A stretch of DNA of 64,000 bases from Isoetes taiwanensis (taxonomy: Eukaryota; Streptophyta; Lycopodiopsida; Isoetales; Isoetaceae). Position numbers and translations under genes: made by a program. The notes under the pieces are model-generated. The model made no database searches, was not told where the DNA came from, and saw nothing but the letters and a program-made list of their open reading frames with translations. Below, in pieces: positions 12,888 through 21,889 of this stretch. The stretch's first letter is position 1; each line of letters starts with the position of its first letter. The stretch covers positions 4,342,623-4,406,622 of the forward strand of contig JAJEKV010000027.1 of assembly GCA_021234155.1 (NCBI GenBank), given 5' to 3'.

Positions 12888-15800
12888 CTAACCTCCTGGC
12901 GAGTCGGGGTCGACCAAGTCGGAGACGACTCGCTCATCAAACTCCTTCATAAACTCCGGGTATTGCTTCTCTAAATCCTGCTTCAATACCCAGGTTGCGT
13001 CTTCCACGGGCAAGTGCTTCCACTTGACCAAATATTGGAGGAACTGGGACCTCCTAGTCTTCTTGAATGACTTATCAAGGAGTAGCTCAGGCACAATTTC
13101 AACTTGCTCCTCCGTCATTTCCAACAAAGTTGGAATATCCAAAACCTCATCAGGGTTAGGATTGTGCCTTTTTAACAAACTTACGTGGAAAACCTTGCGA
13201 ACTTTGAGATGGGCCGGAAGATCCAACTTGTAGGCTTGGGAGCCCACTCTCTCCAAAATCTTGAACGGACCAGCCCACCTAGGGGCAAGCTTCTTGCAAC
13301 TCCCAATCCGAAGCTTAGCTTGCTTGACCTTGATCTTCAACCACACGCTATCGCCTACCTTGAATTCTCTTACGGTCCTGTGCTTGTCGACTACACTCTT
13401 CTGCCGACTTCTTGCTGCTAGGAGGTAACCCCTCACTTCTTCCACCAACTGCTGCATATCTCCTAGCATCTGTTGGGACACTTCAATCTTTGACACGGGA
13501 TTGTGCCAAGTGTCCGGGGTTAAGCACTGGTACCCGTAATTTACCATGAAAGGAGACATCTGGGATGACTCCTGTTTGGCACTATTGTAGGCGAATTCCA
13601 CCAAGTGGATATACTCATCCCACTTGGACTGCTTATTCCACACAAAGCTTCTAATCATATCTTCAATGATTCGATTCGTCCTCTCCGTCTGACCATCTGT
13701 TTGGGGATGATAAGCTGTGCTCATGGAGAGCTTCTTCTGGATGGTGCTGAAGAGGTCCTGCCAAAAAGCACTCATAAACTTGGAATCTATCTCCCGAGGC
13801 ATGCCATGGAGCCTAAAAATCTCCTTCACAAATAGCTTGGCAGTATCTAATGCTGTGTCGGTAGTTCTACAAGGCACAAAATGTGCCATCTTAGATAATT
13901 TGTCTACTACGACCATCAATGCATCCTTGCCCCGAAGAGTCTTGGGAAGTCCTGTGATAAAATCCATACTTACCACTTCCCACTTCGCATTTGGCACTGC
14001 TAGAGGTTCCAAGGCTCCTGGAATTCGAAGCTGCTCCGCTTTGGTTTGCTGACACAACTGGCACTCACGAATATATCTTGCTATCTGCTTCTTCATTCCC
14101 GGCCAGAAGTAGCTACTTCGAATCTTGAAGTAGGTCTTCATAAACCCTGCATGCCCTGCTATTGGGCTGTTGTGTGTGTCATGAAGAATTAGCTTCCTTA
14201 TACCTGACGATTCGGGCACACACAACTTATGTTTATGGTACAACAAGTTGCCTTCCTTCTTATAATCCTTGAAGGCTTCTCGTTCCTTATCTGGTCTAGC
14301 CTCCCTGGAGAGGCTTTCCCATACCTCCTTGAAATCACCATCAGATGGTAATGTCTCCTCAATTTTCTTGCCATACCCACTCGAAAGAGTTGATATAGCA
14401 TTACAATGTGTTCTCGTCTCAAGGGGTCTTCTAGAAAGGGCATCCGCAACCACATTCGACTTACCTGGCTTATAAGCAATCTCAAAGTCATACTCTTCTA
14501 GGAATTCCATCCACCTCCTTTGTCTTAGATTCAGGAGTGGTTGGGTAAAGATGTATTGAAGGCTCTGGTGATCAGTATCTAACTGAAACTTCCTCCCAAG
14601 CAAATAATGCCTCCAAATACGAAGAGCTCTGACAATAGCTAGAAGTTCCTGATCATGGGTTGGATAGCGCTGCTCGGTGTCGTTCAACTTCTTGGAATCA
14701 TAAGCTATTACTCTTCCTTCTTGCATAAGTACTCCACCTGTTGCTATCTTACTTGCGTCTGTTGCTACTATCTTGTCCTTGTCTGGATCTGGCAGAACTA
14801 GCACTGGTGTTGTTGTTAAGGCCTCCTTAAGCTTTTCAAATGAAGCTTGGACATTTTCTAACCAATGTGTTCTCCAATCTTTCACCTTAACACTCTTAGT
14901 GAGGTCCGTCAAAGGGGACGCCCACTTAGCGAAGTCCTTCACGAACTTCCTGTAATAACCTGCCAGACCTAGAAAGCTTCTTACTTCCGCCACATTCTTT
15001 GGAGCTGGCCAATCTACTACTGCTTCGATCTTTGCGGGGTCGGTGGAGATTCCTTCCGCCGATATGACATGGCCCAAGCACTCCACTCTTTCAGTAGCAA
15101 AGTGGCATTTGGAGAGCTTTCCATACAAACGATGCCGCCTCAACTTTTCTAACACCCTTCTCAAATGCTGACTATGATCTTCAATGGACTTGCTGTAGAC
15201 TAGAATGTCGTCGAAGAAGACAATGACAAACTCATCTAGAAAATCCCTGAAGACGTCATTCATGAGGCGCATAAAAGTTGCTGGAGCATTCGACAATCCA
15301 AAGGGCATTACTGTAAACTCAAAGTGACCATACCGCGTTCTGAAGGCGGTCTTATGGATATCCTCTTCTTTTATTCTTATTTGGTGGTACCCTGACCTCA
15401 AATCAATCTTAGAGAATACCTTTGCTCCTTGGAGCTGGTCCATTAAATCATCTGCCCTTGGCAATGCATACTTGTTCTTTATCGTCTGCTTGTTGAGCTG
15501 GCGATAGTCTATGCACATTCTTAAACTGCCATCTTTCTTCTTCACGAAGAGTATGGGTGCTCCAAAAGGAGACACACTTGCTCTAATAAACCCAAGCTCA
15601 AGCAATTCCTGGAGTTGCTTCTTGAGCTCAATCAATTCCGGGGTGCTCATCCTGTATGGTGCCTTGCTGGTAGGCTTAGCATCTGGTGCTAATGTGATCT
15701 CACACTCCACACCCCTATAAGGTGGTAGTTGCCGGATTTCATCCGGAAATACATCCTTGAATTCTGAAATAAGCCTTGCTACTGGCTTGGGCAACTGCTT

Positions 15801-15944
15801 TCCCTTTTGATCGTTTCCATCCTGCTTATTGGGCTCAATTGCCTCCAATCTCAAAATGTAATCCATCTTATTTCTTTCTATACTTTTCCTTAGCTGCTTC
15901 AAAGAAATACACTGCATAGAAGAAGCTGTCTTCTTACCTCTCAC
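12888..15944 (-). CDS. pol: Chromovirus pol: reverse transcriptase, RNase H, integrase, chromodomain
   Basis: 1018 codons without a stop. RT covers about residues 85-330, with [34 protein letters not shown] and the catalytic box VFFDDIL (FFDD where YVDD or YFDD is usual; both Asp kept). RNase H lies at about 385-500 (VATDAS..., [21 protein letters not shown]). The integrase zinc finger is [10 protein letters not shown], followed by [10 protein letters not shown] (first catalytic Asp) and [13 protein letters not shown] (Glu). The second Asp block reads [10 protein letters not shown] where relatives have about four more residues (VSDR-type), a 12-nt in-frame loss that probably disables integrase. 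The C-terminus ([18 protein letters not shown]) is a chromodomain. The listed ATG is the first in frame; the real protein would be made as part of a polyprotein with the damaged protease upstream. Confidence 0.93.
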   Translation of the reverse strand: MRGKKTASSMQCISLKQLRKSIERNKMDYILRLEAIEPNKQDGNDQKGKQLPKPVARLISEFKDVFPDEIRQLPPYRGVECEITLAPDAKPTSKAPYRMSTPELIELKKQLQELLELGFIRASVSPFGAPILFVKKKDGSLRMCIDYRQLNKQTIKNKYALPRADDLMDQLQGAKVFSKIDLRSGYHQIRIKEEDIHKTAFRTRYGHFEFTVMPFGLSNAPATFMRLMNDVFRDFLDEFVIVFFDDILVYSKSIEDHSQHLRRVLEKLRRHRLYGKLSKCHFATERVECLGHVISAEGISTDPAKIEAVVDWPAPKNVAEVRSFLGLAGYYRKFVKDFAKWASPLTDLTKSVKVKDWRTHWLENVQASFEKLKEALTTTPVLVLPDPDKDKIVATDASKIATGGVLMQEGRVIAYDSKKLNDTEQRYPTHDQELLAIVRALRIWRHYLLGRKFQLDTDHQSLQYIFTQPLLNLRQRRWMEFLEEYDFEIAYKPGKSNVVADALSRRPLETRTHCNAISTLSSGYGKKIEETLPSDGDFKEVWESLSREARPDKEREAFKDYKKEGNLLYHKHKLCVPESSGIRKLILHDTHNSPIAGHAGFMKTYFKIRSSYFWPGMKKQIARYIRECQLCQQTKAEQLRIPGALEPLAVPNAKWEVVSMDFITGLPKTLRGKDALMVVVDKLSKMAHFVPCRTTDTALDTAKLFVKEIFRLHGMPREIDSKFMSAFWQDLFSTIQKKLSMSTAYHPQTDGQTERTNRIIEDMIRSFVWNKQSKWDEYIHLVEFAYNSAKQESSQMSPFMVNYGYQCLTPDTWHNPVSKIEVSQQMLGDMQQLVEEVRGYLLAARSRQKSVVDKHRTVREFKVGDSVWLKIKVKQAKLRIGSCKKLAPRWAGPFKILERVGSQAYKLDLPAHLKVRKVFHVSLLKRHNPNPDEVLDIPTLLEMTEEQVEIVPELLLDKSFKKTRRSQFLQYLVKWKHLPVEDATWVLKQDLEKQYPEFMKEFDERVVSDLVDPDSPGG

Positions 15945-16036
15945 TATGAATTTGGTGCCGTCCGGTCTTTGTCATGGCGACTTCATTCTTGGTCGCAATC
16001 GATCATGGCTTTCGGCTTTTAGGAACTCCATTCCTA

Positions 16037-16751
16037 CTATAAGGTCATACCTTCCAATCTCCATAACCTCTGCCCCATCGGCCACTTACTTCCACTAAGG
16101 TCTATGTCGAATGTGATCCTCCTCCCCTTAGTGTGCCAATGGCGCCGTTTTACCATAACAACCGGTCTTGGCTTAGACTTCAATACTTTGTTCTTCATTA
16201 GGGCAGCCAGCCTAGGAGAGGCAAAGTTATGAGAGCTACCTGTATCTATCAATACTAGATATGGACTGCTATCTATGATCCCTCGACCCACAATGACTTG
16301 TTGGATCGACTTTCAATGTCATCGACTCAATGTTTGCCTGGATATGGCACTCACCATCTATGAAGTCCTAGGCCTCATCTTTGGTCGCCGTCTTCATCTT
16401 ACGCTTCGGCGAATCCCAATCCATAAGCTCGCCAAAGCTGCTGCATGACTAATGGGCAATCATGTGTTCGGTTTACAGGCTGAAGCACCTGAAACATAGC
16501 TTCTTCTCAATACATTCCTGTCTCTTCTCTTTCGTCAGGCTGTCTAGAATGCGCTTTAACATGCTGCCCCCTGATGCATTCTGCGGCTTACGGTCCCCAA
16601 AGTTCTTACCCTGAGCTCTTCCTTGCTGCTGGCCTCCCGATGGCGTAGTTGCCGATTGCTTACTCAGTGCTGCCCTTGGTGCTTTGCCCGATTGACTTTC
16701 CTTTGAAGGCCGACCGTCTTTCTCACGGCGTTCTTTGGAGCTTCTTCAAAC
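16037..16751 (-). pseudogene. Frameshifted end of gag (zinc knuckle) and aspartic protease
   Basis: Between gag and pol the frame is broken several times. Translation in shifting frames gives a Lys/Ser/Gln-rich linker, then a zinc knuckle in which CFRC is separated from HDC by a one-base slip, then protease sequence YLVLIDTGSSHNFAS at about 16200-16290 with the active-site DTG. The protease frame ends at 16037, out of frame with pol. Gag-pol cannot be made as one polyprotein from this copy. Confidence 0.8.
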
Positions 16752-17606
16752 TTATGGCTTTATCCTCGGGCCGCCCATCGATTTAGGGTTGATTGCTCGG
16801 ACTAGCCTTTTGATATTGCTGTTCAATCCCTCAATATATGTTTCAACCGCTTGCCTTTCCGACACTCCAGGAACATGGAGTCTAAGTCGCATAAATTCCT
16901 CTGTACACTTTGCCACTGACGATGTACCCTGGTTCAACCTGTAGAACTGCTGGATCTGCCTGCTAGTATGTGACCTAGGCACATAATGTCTGCGAAAGGC
17001 CTTGCTGAAGGTCTTGAATCTGCAACTGTTCCTTTTGAGCTTGTTGGACTTCGCATAGCCTTTCCACCAGATTCTAGCTGCCCCTATCAAGTTTGCTGTA
17101 GCAACTTTCCCTATATCCTTATCCTTCATGCCATAAGAGTTGCCGAACTCTTCCATCTCATCAAGCCAGGCTTCTGCCTCCATACCTGACCTGTCCTTCC
17201 CTGAGAACTGACCCAACTTCCTAGTCTTCCACACATTGCTCATAGCACTGTCAACTTTCTTTTGATAATCATCTTCCTTCCTTGCCCTGGCTCTTACCTG
17301 TGGAGTGTCGGACTCACTTTCTGAGCTAGAACTGTCTTGACTGTCTGAAGTGTCTGATGAACTGGAGCTAGGTGGTGTTGGACTCCTTCTGTTTCTCCTT
17401 TTCCTCTTCCTGTCTCTGGCATTTCCCTGATTGTCCTGCCCCTCCGGCTGTGGACCTTCCTCGATGCCTTGCTGAGGTAGCGGTGGAGGTGGTGGTGGAG
17501 CAGGTGCATATTCTTGGGCATTCATCAATGGGGTGGCCCAGTGGATCAGCTGATGCATCTGGTTCCTCATCTGGACGAGCCTTGCATTGATTGCTTCCGG
17601 CGTCAT
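16752..17606 (-). CDS. gag: Chromovirus gag (capsid part), 284 aa
   Basis: The protein begins with a short helical segment (INARLVQMRNQMHQLI), then a Pro-rich tract, a Lys/Arg cluster and a Ser/Asp run. The retrotransposon-gag domain lies at about residues 130-270: KVATANLIGAARIWWKGY, FRRHYVPRSHTSRQIQQFYRL and VAKCTEEFMRLRLHVPGVSE are typical. It stops at 16752 by frameshift before its zinc knuckle. The same frame stays open upstream of this ATG to about 17700, where an acceptor-like CCTTGCAG occurs, so the true start could lie upstream or on a spliced leader. Confidence 0.88.
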   Translation of the reverse strand: MTPEAINARLVQMRNQMHQLIHWATPLMNAQEYAPAPPPPPPLPQQGIEEGPQPEGQDNQGNARDRKRKRRNRRSPTPPSSSSSDTSDSQDSSSSESESDTPQVRARARKEDDYQKKVDSAMSNVWKTRKLGQFSGKDRSGMEAEAWLDEMEEFGNSYGMKDKDIGKVATANLIGAARIWWKGYAKSNKLKRNSCRFKTFSKAFRRHYVPRSHTSRQIQQFYRLNQGTSSVAKCTEEFMRLRLHVPGVSERQAVETYIEGLNSNIKRLVRAINPKSMGGPRIKP

Positions 17607-17926
17607 TTCGTCGTTGTTGTCATCTTGATCACGTCCAAACAGGTTTCTGGGTACCCACTGGTGATGCCGGCCTTGAGAACCTGAGCCTGTGTTCCTTGCT
17701 GCAAGGATTAATCATCAATGTTTGTTATTTAAAGTACACACTAATCATTCTTGCTTACAATTGAATTGTTGTTAGGTGCAAAAGAAATCATATGAAAATT
17801 CCACTTACAAGTCAAGATCATAGTAAGACATTAATTAGTATATAGAAATACATTTCATGAATTACATGATAATACTGAAGAGAGAGTTACAATACACTTT
17901 AATTAATTATCAAAACAAGTTTTCCA
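17607..17926. other. Spacer between the 507-aa ORF and gag
   Basis: The first ~95 bp continue the gag frame without ATG. The remainder is AT-rich and non-coding. The minus strand reads TCCTTGCAG near 17700, a possible splice acceptor for gag mRNA. Confidence 0.4.
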
Positions 17927-19450
17927 TCAACGATGTCGCTTCATAGACTTGAAGAAGTTCTTGACGTTCTTCAATCCTATGCCCTTGCCGACGTTCTGTA
18001 GGATTCTTGCCGCCGATCCTCCTTCCAATGCTCTTGCCATCTGTGGTGCCGGAAGTTCTGGTGCAGTTGCCGCCACTACTGACAAGTGCGCGTCCCTGAG
18101 GTGGCCCCTTGCGAAGTCGAGAGCATGAAGTGCTACTGATCTCTTGAAGAAGATAACATGGTCTACTCCATAATCTATCTTAGCATGCTGACCAAACCCT
18201 GAGAGTGCGATAAGGAGCACGACGGATTCTTCCCCTCTTGGGCTGAACTCCTTGTGAAGAACTACCATCTGCCCCTGGCTAAGGACCGGAAGATAGTACC
18301 TGAGTGACTTATCCCTGCCTCCCGCCGCGGTTCCCGTACCCTTCCTCTGAGCAGCTTCGCCGAAAACATCTAATGCGACGAGATCCTCATGGTCCCTCCA
18401 CATTGTTGCTGCGTTCTCCAGATTGATGCTGCCAGATGCTTCCCGCATGCTCCTAGAGCGCACTGGTCGGCTTGAGCTTGGGCCTTTCCCCGACTTGTAC
18501 AACCTGCTTTGGATCTCCTGGAATTCCTCTTCTGGAATGATGGGTTGCTGCTGCTGGTACATCTGCCTTATCTGTTGGTAGGCTTGAATGTCTGACATAG
18601 TTGTCCCGGCGTAGGAATGTCGCTCGGCTACCTCCCTTGGAATTTCTTGATAATCATAGTCGATGAAGTCGCTGCCTTGCTCCTTTGCCATTAGGCTTAG
18701 GAGCTCATCGGTCCTGAGGTCTTCTTCTTGACAATAGGGAAGGTTGAGGATGTCGTTGGCGAATATGTACTCCTCGCCGTCGATGATCACCGGAGTGAGG
18801 GCCGTGATACCCCTTGGCGGCTCGAAGTCTCGCCTTAGTACCTCCTGTTGCCGAGCCAGACGCCTCTCCATCCTTCTTGCCTCTCTCATCTCCCAACTTG
18901 GGTTCTCCTCCTCTTCCTCTTCATAATCCTGCTCAATCTGCAACACAGGTGTTTCTGATGTGGAGCCGTAGTATTCGTACTCTGCAGTCTCGATCTCGTG
19001 AATGCCTATCTGTGCTGCCTGAGTGTCGAGAGGTGCCAATTCCAAAGGTTGAATTGACGGCTCCCCTGGTTGGTTAACTGCCCTGTACTGCATGAACAAA
19101 GCTAAGGCTGCTTGGTTGGAGACGTACCTATGCCTATTATGTTTACAGGTCATGTAGTCTGGCATGTTTCTTGTTCTATCCCATAACTTATTCTTGATCC
19201 TAGATCCCCCTCCTATGGCTTGGGACAGAGAGTCTAGAGATACCCATTTCCCTCCCCTAGGTGGCAAACTAACTTCCCAGGGTAAGACCTGCTGATCATA
19301 CTGGCAAATAATGTCGGTGTAGTAGGGAGTTCTAGTCAAGGTGGCATGAAGGTCAAAGAGATGATCGAAGACATGGAAGGCTTGCTCAGCAGGGAATTCA
19401 CGGATGTGATTTGCCTCATTGTACCATCTGACAAAGCTTGATGGCGCCAT
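17927..19450 (-). CDS. Unrecognised accessory protein of the chromovirus, 507 aa
   Basis: A single intact ORF between the H3-like ORF and gag. I do not recognise its family. Residues 1-130 look globular, rich in aromatic residues and His (FVRWYNEANHIREFPAEQAF, LWDRTRNMPDYMTCKHNRHRY). The middle is acidic with a run of Glu near residue 180, followed by an Arg-rich stretch and Gln-rich segments. Residues 375-470 look globular again (RYYLPVLSQGQMVVLHKEFS, VDHVIFFKRSVALHALDFA). The tail is basic (LKNVKNFFKSMKRHR). No signal peptide, membrane span, zinc finger or retroviral enzyme motif is seen. A TATAAAAGG box at 19552-19560 suits its own transcript. Position upstream of gag argues against an envelope gene. 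Confidence 0.85.
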   Translation of the reverse strand: MAPSSFVRWYNEANHIREFPAEQAFHVFDHLFDLHATLTRTPYYTDIICQYDQQVLPWEVSLPPRGGKWVSLDSLSQAIGGGSRIKNKLWDRTRNMPDYMTCKHNRHRYVSNQAALALFMQYRAVNQPGEPSIQPLELAPLDTQAAQIGIHEIETAEYEYYGSTSETPVLQIEQDYEEEEEENPSWEMREARRMERRLARQQEVLRRDFEPPRGITALTPVIIDGEEYIFANDILNLPYCQEEDLRTDELLSLMAKEQGSDFIDYDYQEIPREVAERHSYAGTTMSDIQAYQQIRQMYQQQQPIIPEEEFQEIQSRLYKSGKGPSSSRPVRSRSMREASGSINLENAATMWRDHEDLVALDVFGEAAQRKGTGTAAGGRDKSLRYYLPVLSQGQMVVLHKEFSPRGEESVVLLIALSGFGQHAKIDYGVDHVIFFKRSVALHALDFARGHLRDAHLSVVAATAPELPAPQMARALEGGSAARILQNVGKGIGLKNVKNFFKSMKRHR

Positions 19451-19551
19451 TGAGCTGTAAGGGGTATGAAAAAGAGAATAAGCAAGGAGCTAGGAAATCG
19501 CCAAGAGGGCTGGGAGTAGTTTTGATGGGGAGAAAATGACAAATGAGGCCC

Positions 19552-19560
19552 CCTTTTATA
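19552..19560 (-). promoter_or_regulatory. TATA box upstream of the 507-aa ORF
   Basis: The minus strand reads CTATAAAAGGGGGCC, a canonical TATA box, 102-110 nt before the ATG at 19450. The segment between is pyrimidine-rich, as in many plant leaders. It suggests that the ORF has its own promoter inside the element. Confidence 0.6.
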
Positions 19561-19731
19561 GACTAGGGCTGCCTCGGGTTCCGTACACAAGGGTTCCTGA
19601 TGGGGAAGACTTCAAATCTATGGCTATGGGTATCCAAATGAGCTACCATGAAGTGCAATTCTAAGCAAAGCAAGGCAAGAAATACTACATGGCAGTTTGT
19701 TGGATGAAAATTGGTCAATCTAAGCAAAAAT

Positions 19732-19817
19732 GGGCGAAACTGGGTGGCTATGTGAATTTGGGCCTTCCGTGAAGGACGGAAAGGCTATTTTCGCACAGCC
19801 TTCCGATTTCGGCTGTT
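19732..19817. repeat. 86-bp direct repeat A between the accessory ORFs
   Basis: This copy contains GGCCTTCCGTGAAGGACGGA and TCGCACAGCCTTCCGATTTC and is repeated exactly 200 bp downstream with few changes. CCTTCCGT pairs with ACGGAAAGG around a short loop, so a stem-loop is possible. It lies upstream of the TATA box at 19552 in the transcription direction. Confidence 0.85.
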
Positions 19818-19931
19818 TGGGACTTCTATCAAGAGTTTTGGAAAATTTGAAGATCCTAGCATACTTATTTGGAATTTTCTAACCTAATTTGGATCTTTCC
19901 CTGGGCTAATTGGGCAAAATTTGGTCTGACA

Positions 19932-20017
19932 TGGCGAAACCGGATGGCTATGCGAAATTGGGCCTTCCGTGAAGGGCGGAAAGGCTATTTTCGCACAGCC
20001 TTCCGATTTCGGCTGTT
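19932..20017. repeat. 86-bp direct repeat B between the accessory ORFs
   Basis: Second copy of the repeat at 19732, offset by exactly 200 bp. The same potential hairpin is kept with GAAGGGCGGA in place of GAAGGACGGA. It sits between the H3 stop codon and the TATA box of the 507-aa ORF. Confidence 0.85.
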
Positions 20018-20221
20018 CTGGCCAAAGTTTGACTGATTTGCCTATAGCACCTTTACTAAATTACCCTATTTGGATGCTTACAGTCATGATGGCTACAACT
20101 AAACTAAAATTTGAGCAACTTAGACACATTTTTATACAAAAATTGAAGTCACTTTACAACAAAATTTTATATTTATAGGGGAAAACTTAGCAATTACATT
20201 ATTTTACACAAAATTGCATCC

Positions 20222-21331
20222 TCAAGGATATTCCTTGCGGATGCGACGCGCCAAGTGCAAGTCCTTGGGCATCAGGGTCACCCTCTTCGCATGGATTGCG
20301 CAGAGGTTTCCCTCTTCGAACAACTGGGTGAGCTCGGCCTCCGCAGCTACCTGCAGCACCCTAGTTGTTAGCGACGTCACCCTATAGTCGGTGACGAACT
20401 CCTGCATTACTTCCCGCATGAGCCGCTCGAAGGGCGCCTTCCTAATCAGGAGATTAGTGCACTGTTGGAAGTGCTTAATCTCCCGAAAAACTCGGGCGTG
20501 CGGGGAGTTAGGCCCATGGTGGACCTTCTTTGGCTTGTCGGGTCGTGGCGGCGGCGGCTTGGGCTGCTTCTTTGGTGGTCGGCCCCCCTCCACGTGGCGT
20601 TGGACGTTCTGGCGGCAGTACCAGTCGTTATACCTCGTCCAAAGGCGGAGGTATTCTTGATACGCCTTGAGACGGCGTCTGAAGAGGCGCTCCTCCTTCA
20701 GGGCGAATGGTCGCTCGCCGGCCTTCTGCTTCTTTAGCACCTTAGGTGGCTCGGGCCACTTTGGATAAGGTGGCCTTGGGTCAGCGTCCTCCTCCTGCTC
20801 TTCTTCCTCGTCGCCTCCTCTTCCTTCCACCTCCTCCTCTTCGCGCCGGGGAGGCTCCTCAATTACTACGGTCCTCCGGGGCCGATCATTCCTCCTCTTC
20901 GTCCTTCTTTCCTGTTCCCTCAGCTCCCGCTCGTGCTCCCTCTTCTTCCTCGCGGCCCTCTCTTCCGGCCACTCCGCAACTTTCTCCTTGCCCTTCTTCT
21001 TGGGCACTGAAGGGCCCGCCTCTTGGGTCTGGTGCTGGGGCTGCTCCTCCACAGGTTCTTCCACCTGCTCTTCCACCTCGGTGTCCGAAGGCCCAAAGTG
21101 ACGGGATTCTCCGGTTCTCTGGGTGCCTACTGACGAAGAGCTACTGCTAGGTGCCTCCTCCTCAGCGTCATGGTAGGTTTCGTCGCTGCTGCTGCTGGAG
21201 AAGGCCCCTTCCCCCGGCTTAGGTCGAAGGTGCTCAGGGATCTTCTTCACATGGCGACCTGCTGCTAAGTGCGCCATCGAGAGTGTAGGTCGCTCGCCTG
21301 CCTTCCTGGCCGTCTGCTTCGTGCGTGCCAT
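20222..21331 (-). CDS. Histone H3-like protein with ~265-residue insertion, encoded in the chromovirus
   Basis: 369 codons, intronless, ATG with A at -3 and G at +4. Residues 1-10 read [10 protein letters not shown], identical to canonical H3 through K9, followed by Ala instead of Ser10. Residues 278-369 align without gaps to the 92-residue H3 core: [17 protein letters not shown] (alpha-N), [13 protein letters not shown] (alpha-1), VTDYR (loop 1, same length as canonical H3), a divergent alpha-2 ending [11 protein letters not shown], then [14 protein letters not shown] and [12 protein letters not shown] (alpha-3, C-terminus). The H3 tail from residue 10 to the core is replaced by Ser-rich and Glu-rich acidic tracts, Arg/Lys-rich coil-like sequence and a Pro/Lys linker. 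KAGERP occurs at about residues 10-15 and again near 208. It lies between the primer site and gag, so it moves with the element. Capture of a host H3 mRNA is inferred. Nucleosome assembly is plausible but untested. Confidence 0.95.
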   Translation of the reverse strand: MARTKQTARKAGERPTLSMAHLAAGRHVKKIPEHLRPKPGEGAFSSSSSDETYHDAEEEAPSSSSSSVGTQRTGESRHFGPSDTEVEEQVEEPVEEQPQHQTQEAGPSVPKKKGKEKVAEWPEERAARKKREHERELREQERRTKRRNDRPRRTVVIEEPPRREEEEVEGRGGDEEEEQEEDADPRPPYPKWPEPPKVLKKQKAGERPFALKEERLFRRRLKAYQEYLRLWTRYNDWYCRQNVQRHVEGGRPPKKQPKPPPPRPDKPKKVHHGPNSPHARVFREIKHFQQCTNLLIRKAPFERLMREVMQEFVTDYRVTSLTTRVLQVAAEAELTQLFEEGNLCAIHAKRVTLMPKDLHLARRIRKEYP

Positions 21332-21419
21332 ATTTAACGGTTTAGAGAACGGGTGACGTAAGGCTGATCAAGAGAGATAGGGTGGAGGAAAAGTTTGGAG
21401 GGAAAATGAGGTGGCAAGA

Positions 21420-21429
21420 CTATTTAAAG
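21420..21429 (-). promoter_or_regulatory. TATA-like box upstream of the H3-like ORF
   Basis: The minus strand reads CTTTAAATAG, 89-98 nt before the ATG, followed by a pyrimidine-rich leader. It is a weaker TATA match than the one before the 507-aa ORF but at the same distance. Confidence 0.45.
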
Positions 21430-21872
21430 AGGAGGGTTCCTGGGAATATTCTCCTACCATTAATAGGCCTACTTATTAGCCCCCCTTATTAATTACACCA
21501 TAGTACCCTTATTATTAATATATGTTTAATTTCTAATACATATACTAAAATTCGTATTATACCTTTAGAATTTCAAATTTCCTAATAGTTTGAAGTATTA
21601 ATTATGGATTTGCGCCATTTTTCACCCAGGTCTCCGATTGGCATGATTCTTCGACCCATTTTAGGTGAAATTTGATGCAGATGCATAATTTTCACTCCAA
21701 TTTTACTAGAAGGTGAATTTGACTCATTCACTTCTTACCCTACTACCTAGGAGAAAAAAAATTTTCCCCTATTTCCGAGGTTCGATGGTGGAAATTTTTA
21801 TTTCACACCCCTATAGGTCTGTTAGACTACTTTCATGGTTATGGTCAGTGCTAGTTCTTGGTCAACCAAGAA
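21430..21872. other. Chromovirus leader between PBS and H3 promoter
   Basis: AT-rich non-coding sequence with no ORF of note. It would hold the packaging signal if the element follows the usual plan, but no such signal can be identified by eye. Confidence 0.4.
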
Positions 21873-21888
21873 CATCGCTCTGATACCA
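21873..21888 (-). other. Chromovirus primer-binding site (initiator Met tRNA)
   Basis: The minus strand reads TGGTATCAGAGCGATG one base after the CACA end of the 5' LTR. This is complementary to the 3' end of plant initiator tRNA-Met, the usual primer for this group. Confidence 0.92.
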
Positions 21889-21889
21889 T

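Noticed and set aside
17927-19450. 507-aa ORF as a retroviral envelope
   Set aside because: No signal peptide or membrane span, and it sits upstream of gag instead of after pol.
20222-20500. Identity as centromeric CenH3
   Set aside because: Loop 1 has the canonical H3 length without the insertion usual in CenH3, and the tail keeps the K4/K9 context that CenH3 lacks.
20391-21150. Plus-strand ORFs opposite the H3-like gene
   Set aside because: They are shadows of the GC-rich, low-complexity minus-strand gene and show no domain.
20222-21331. Chance resemblance of [10 protein letters not shown] to the H3 tail
   Set aside because: The C-terminal 92 residues independently match the whole H3 fold, so the tail is homologous.
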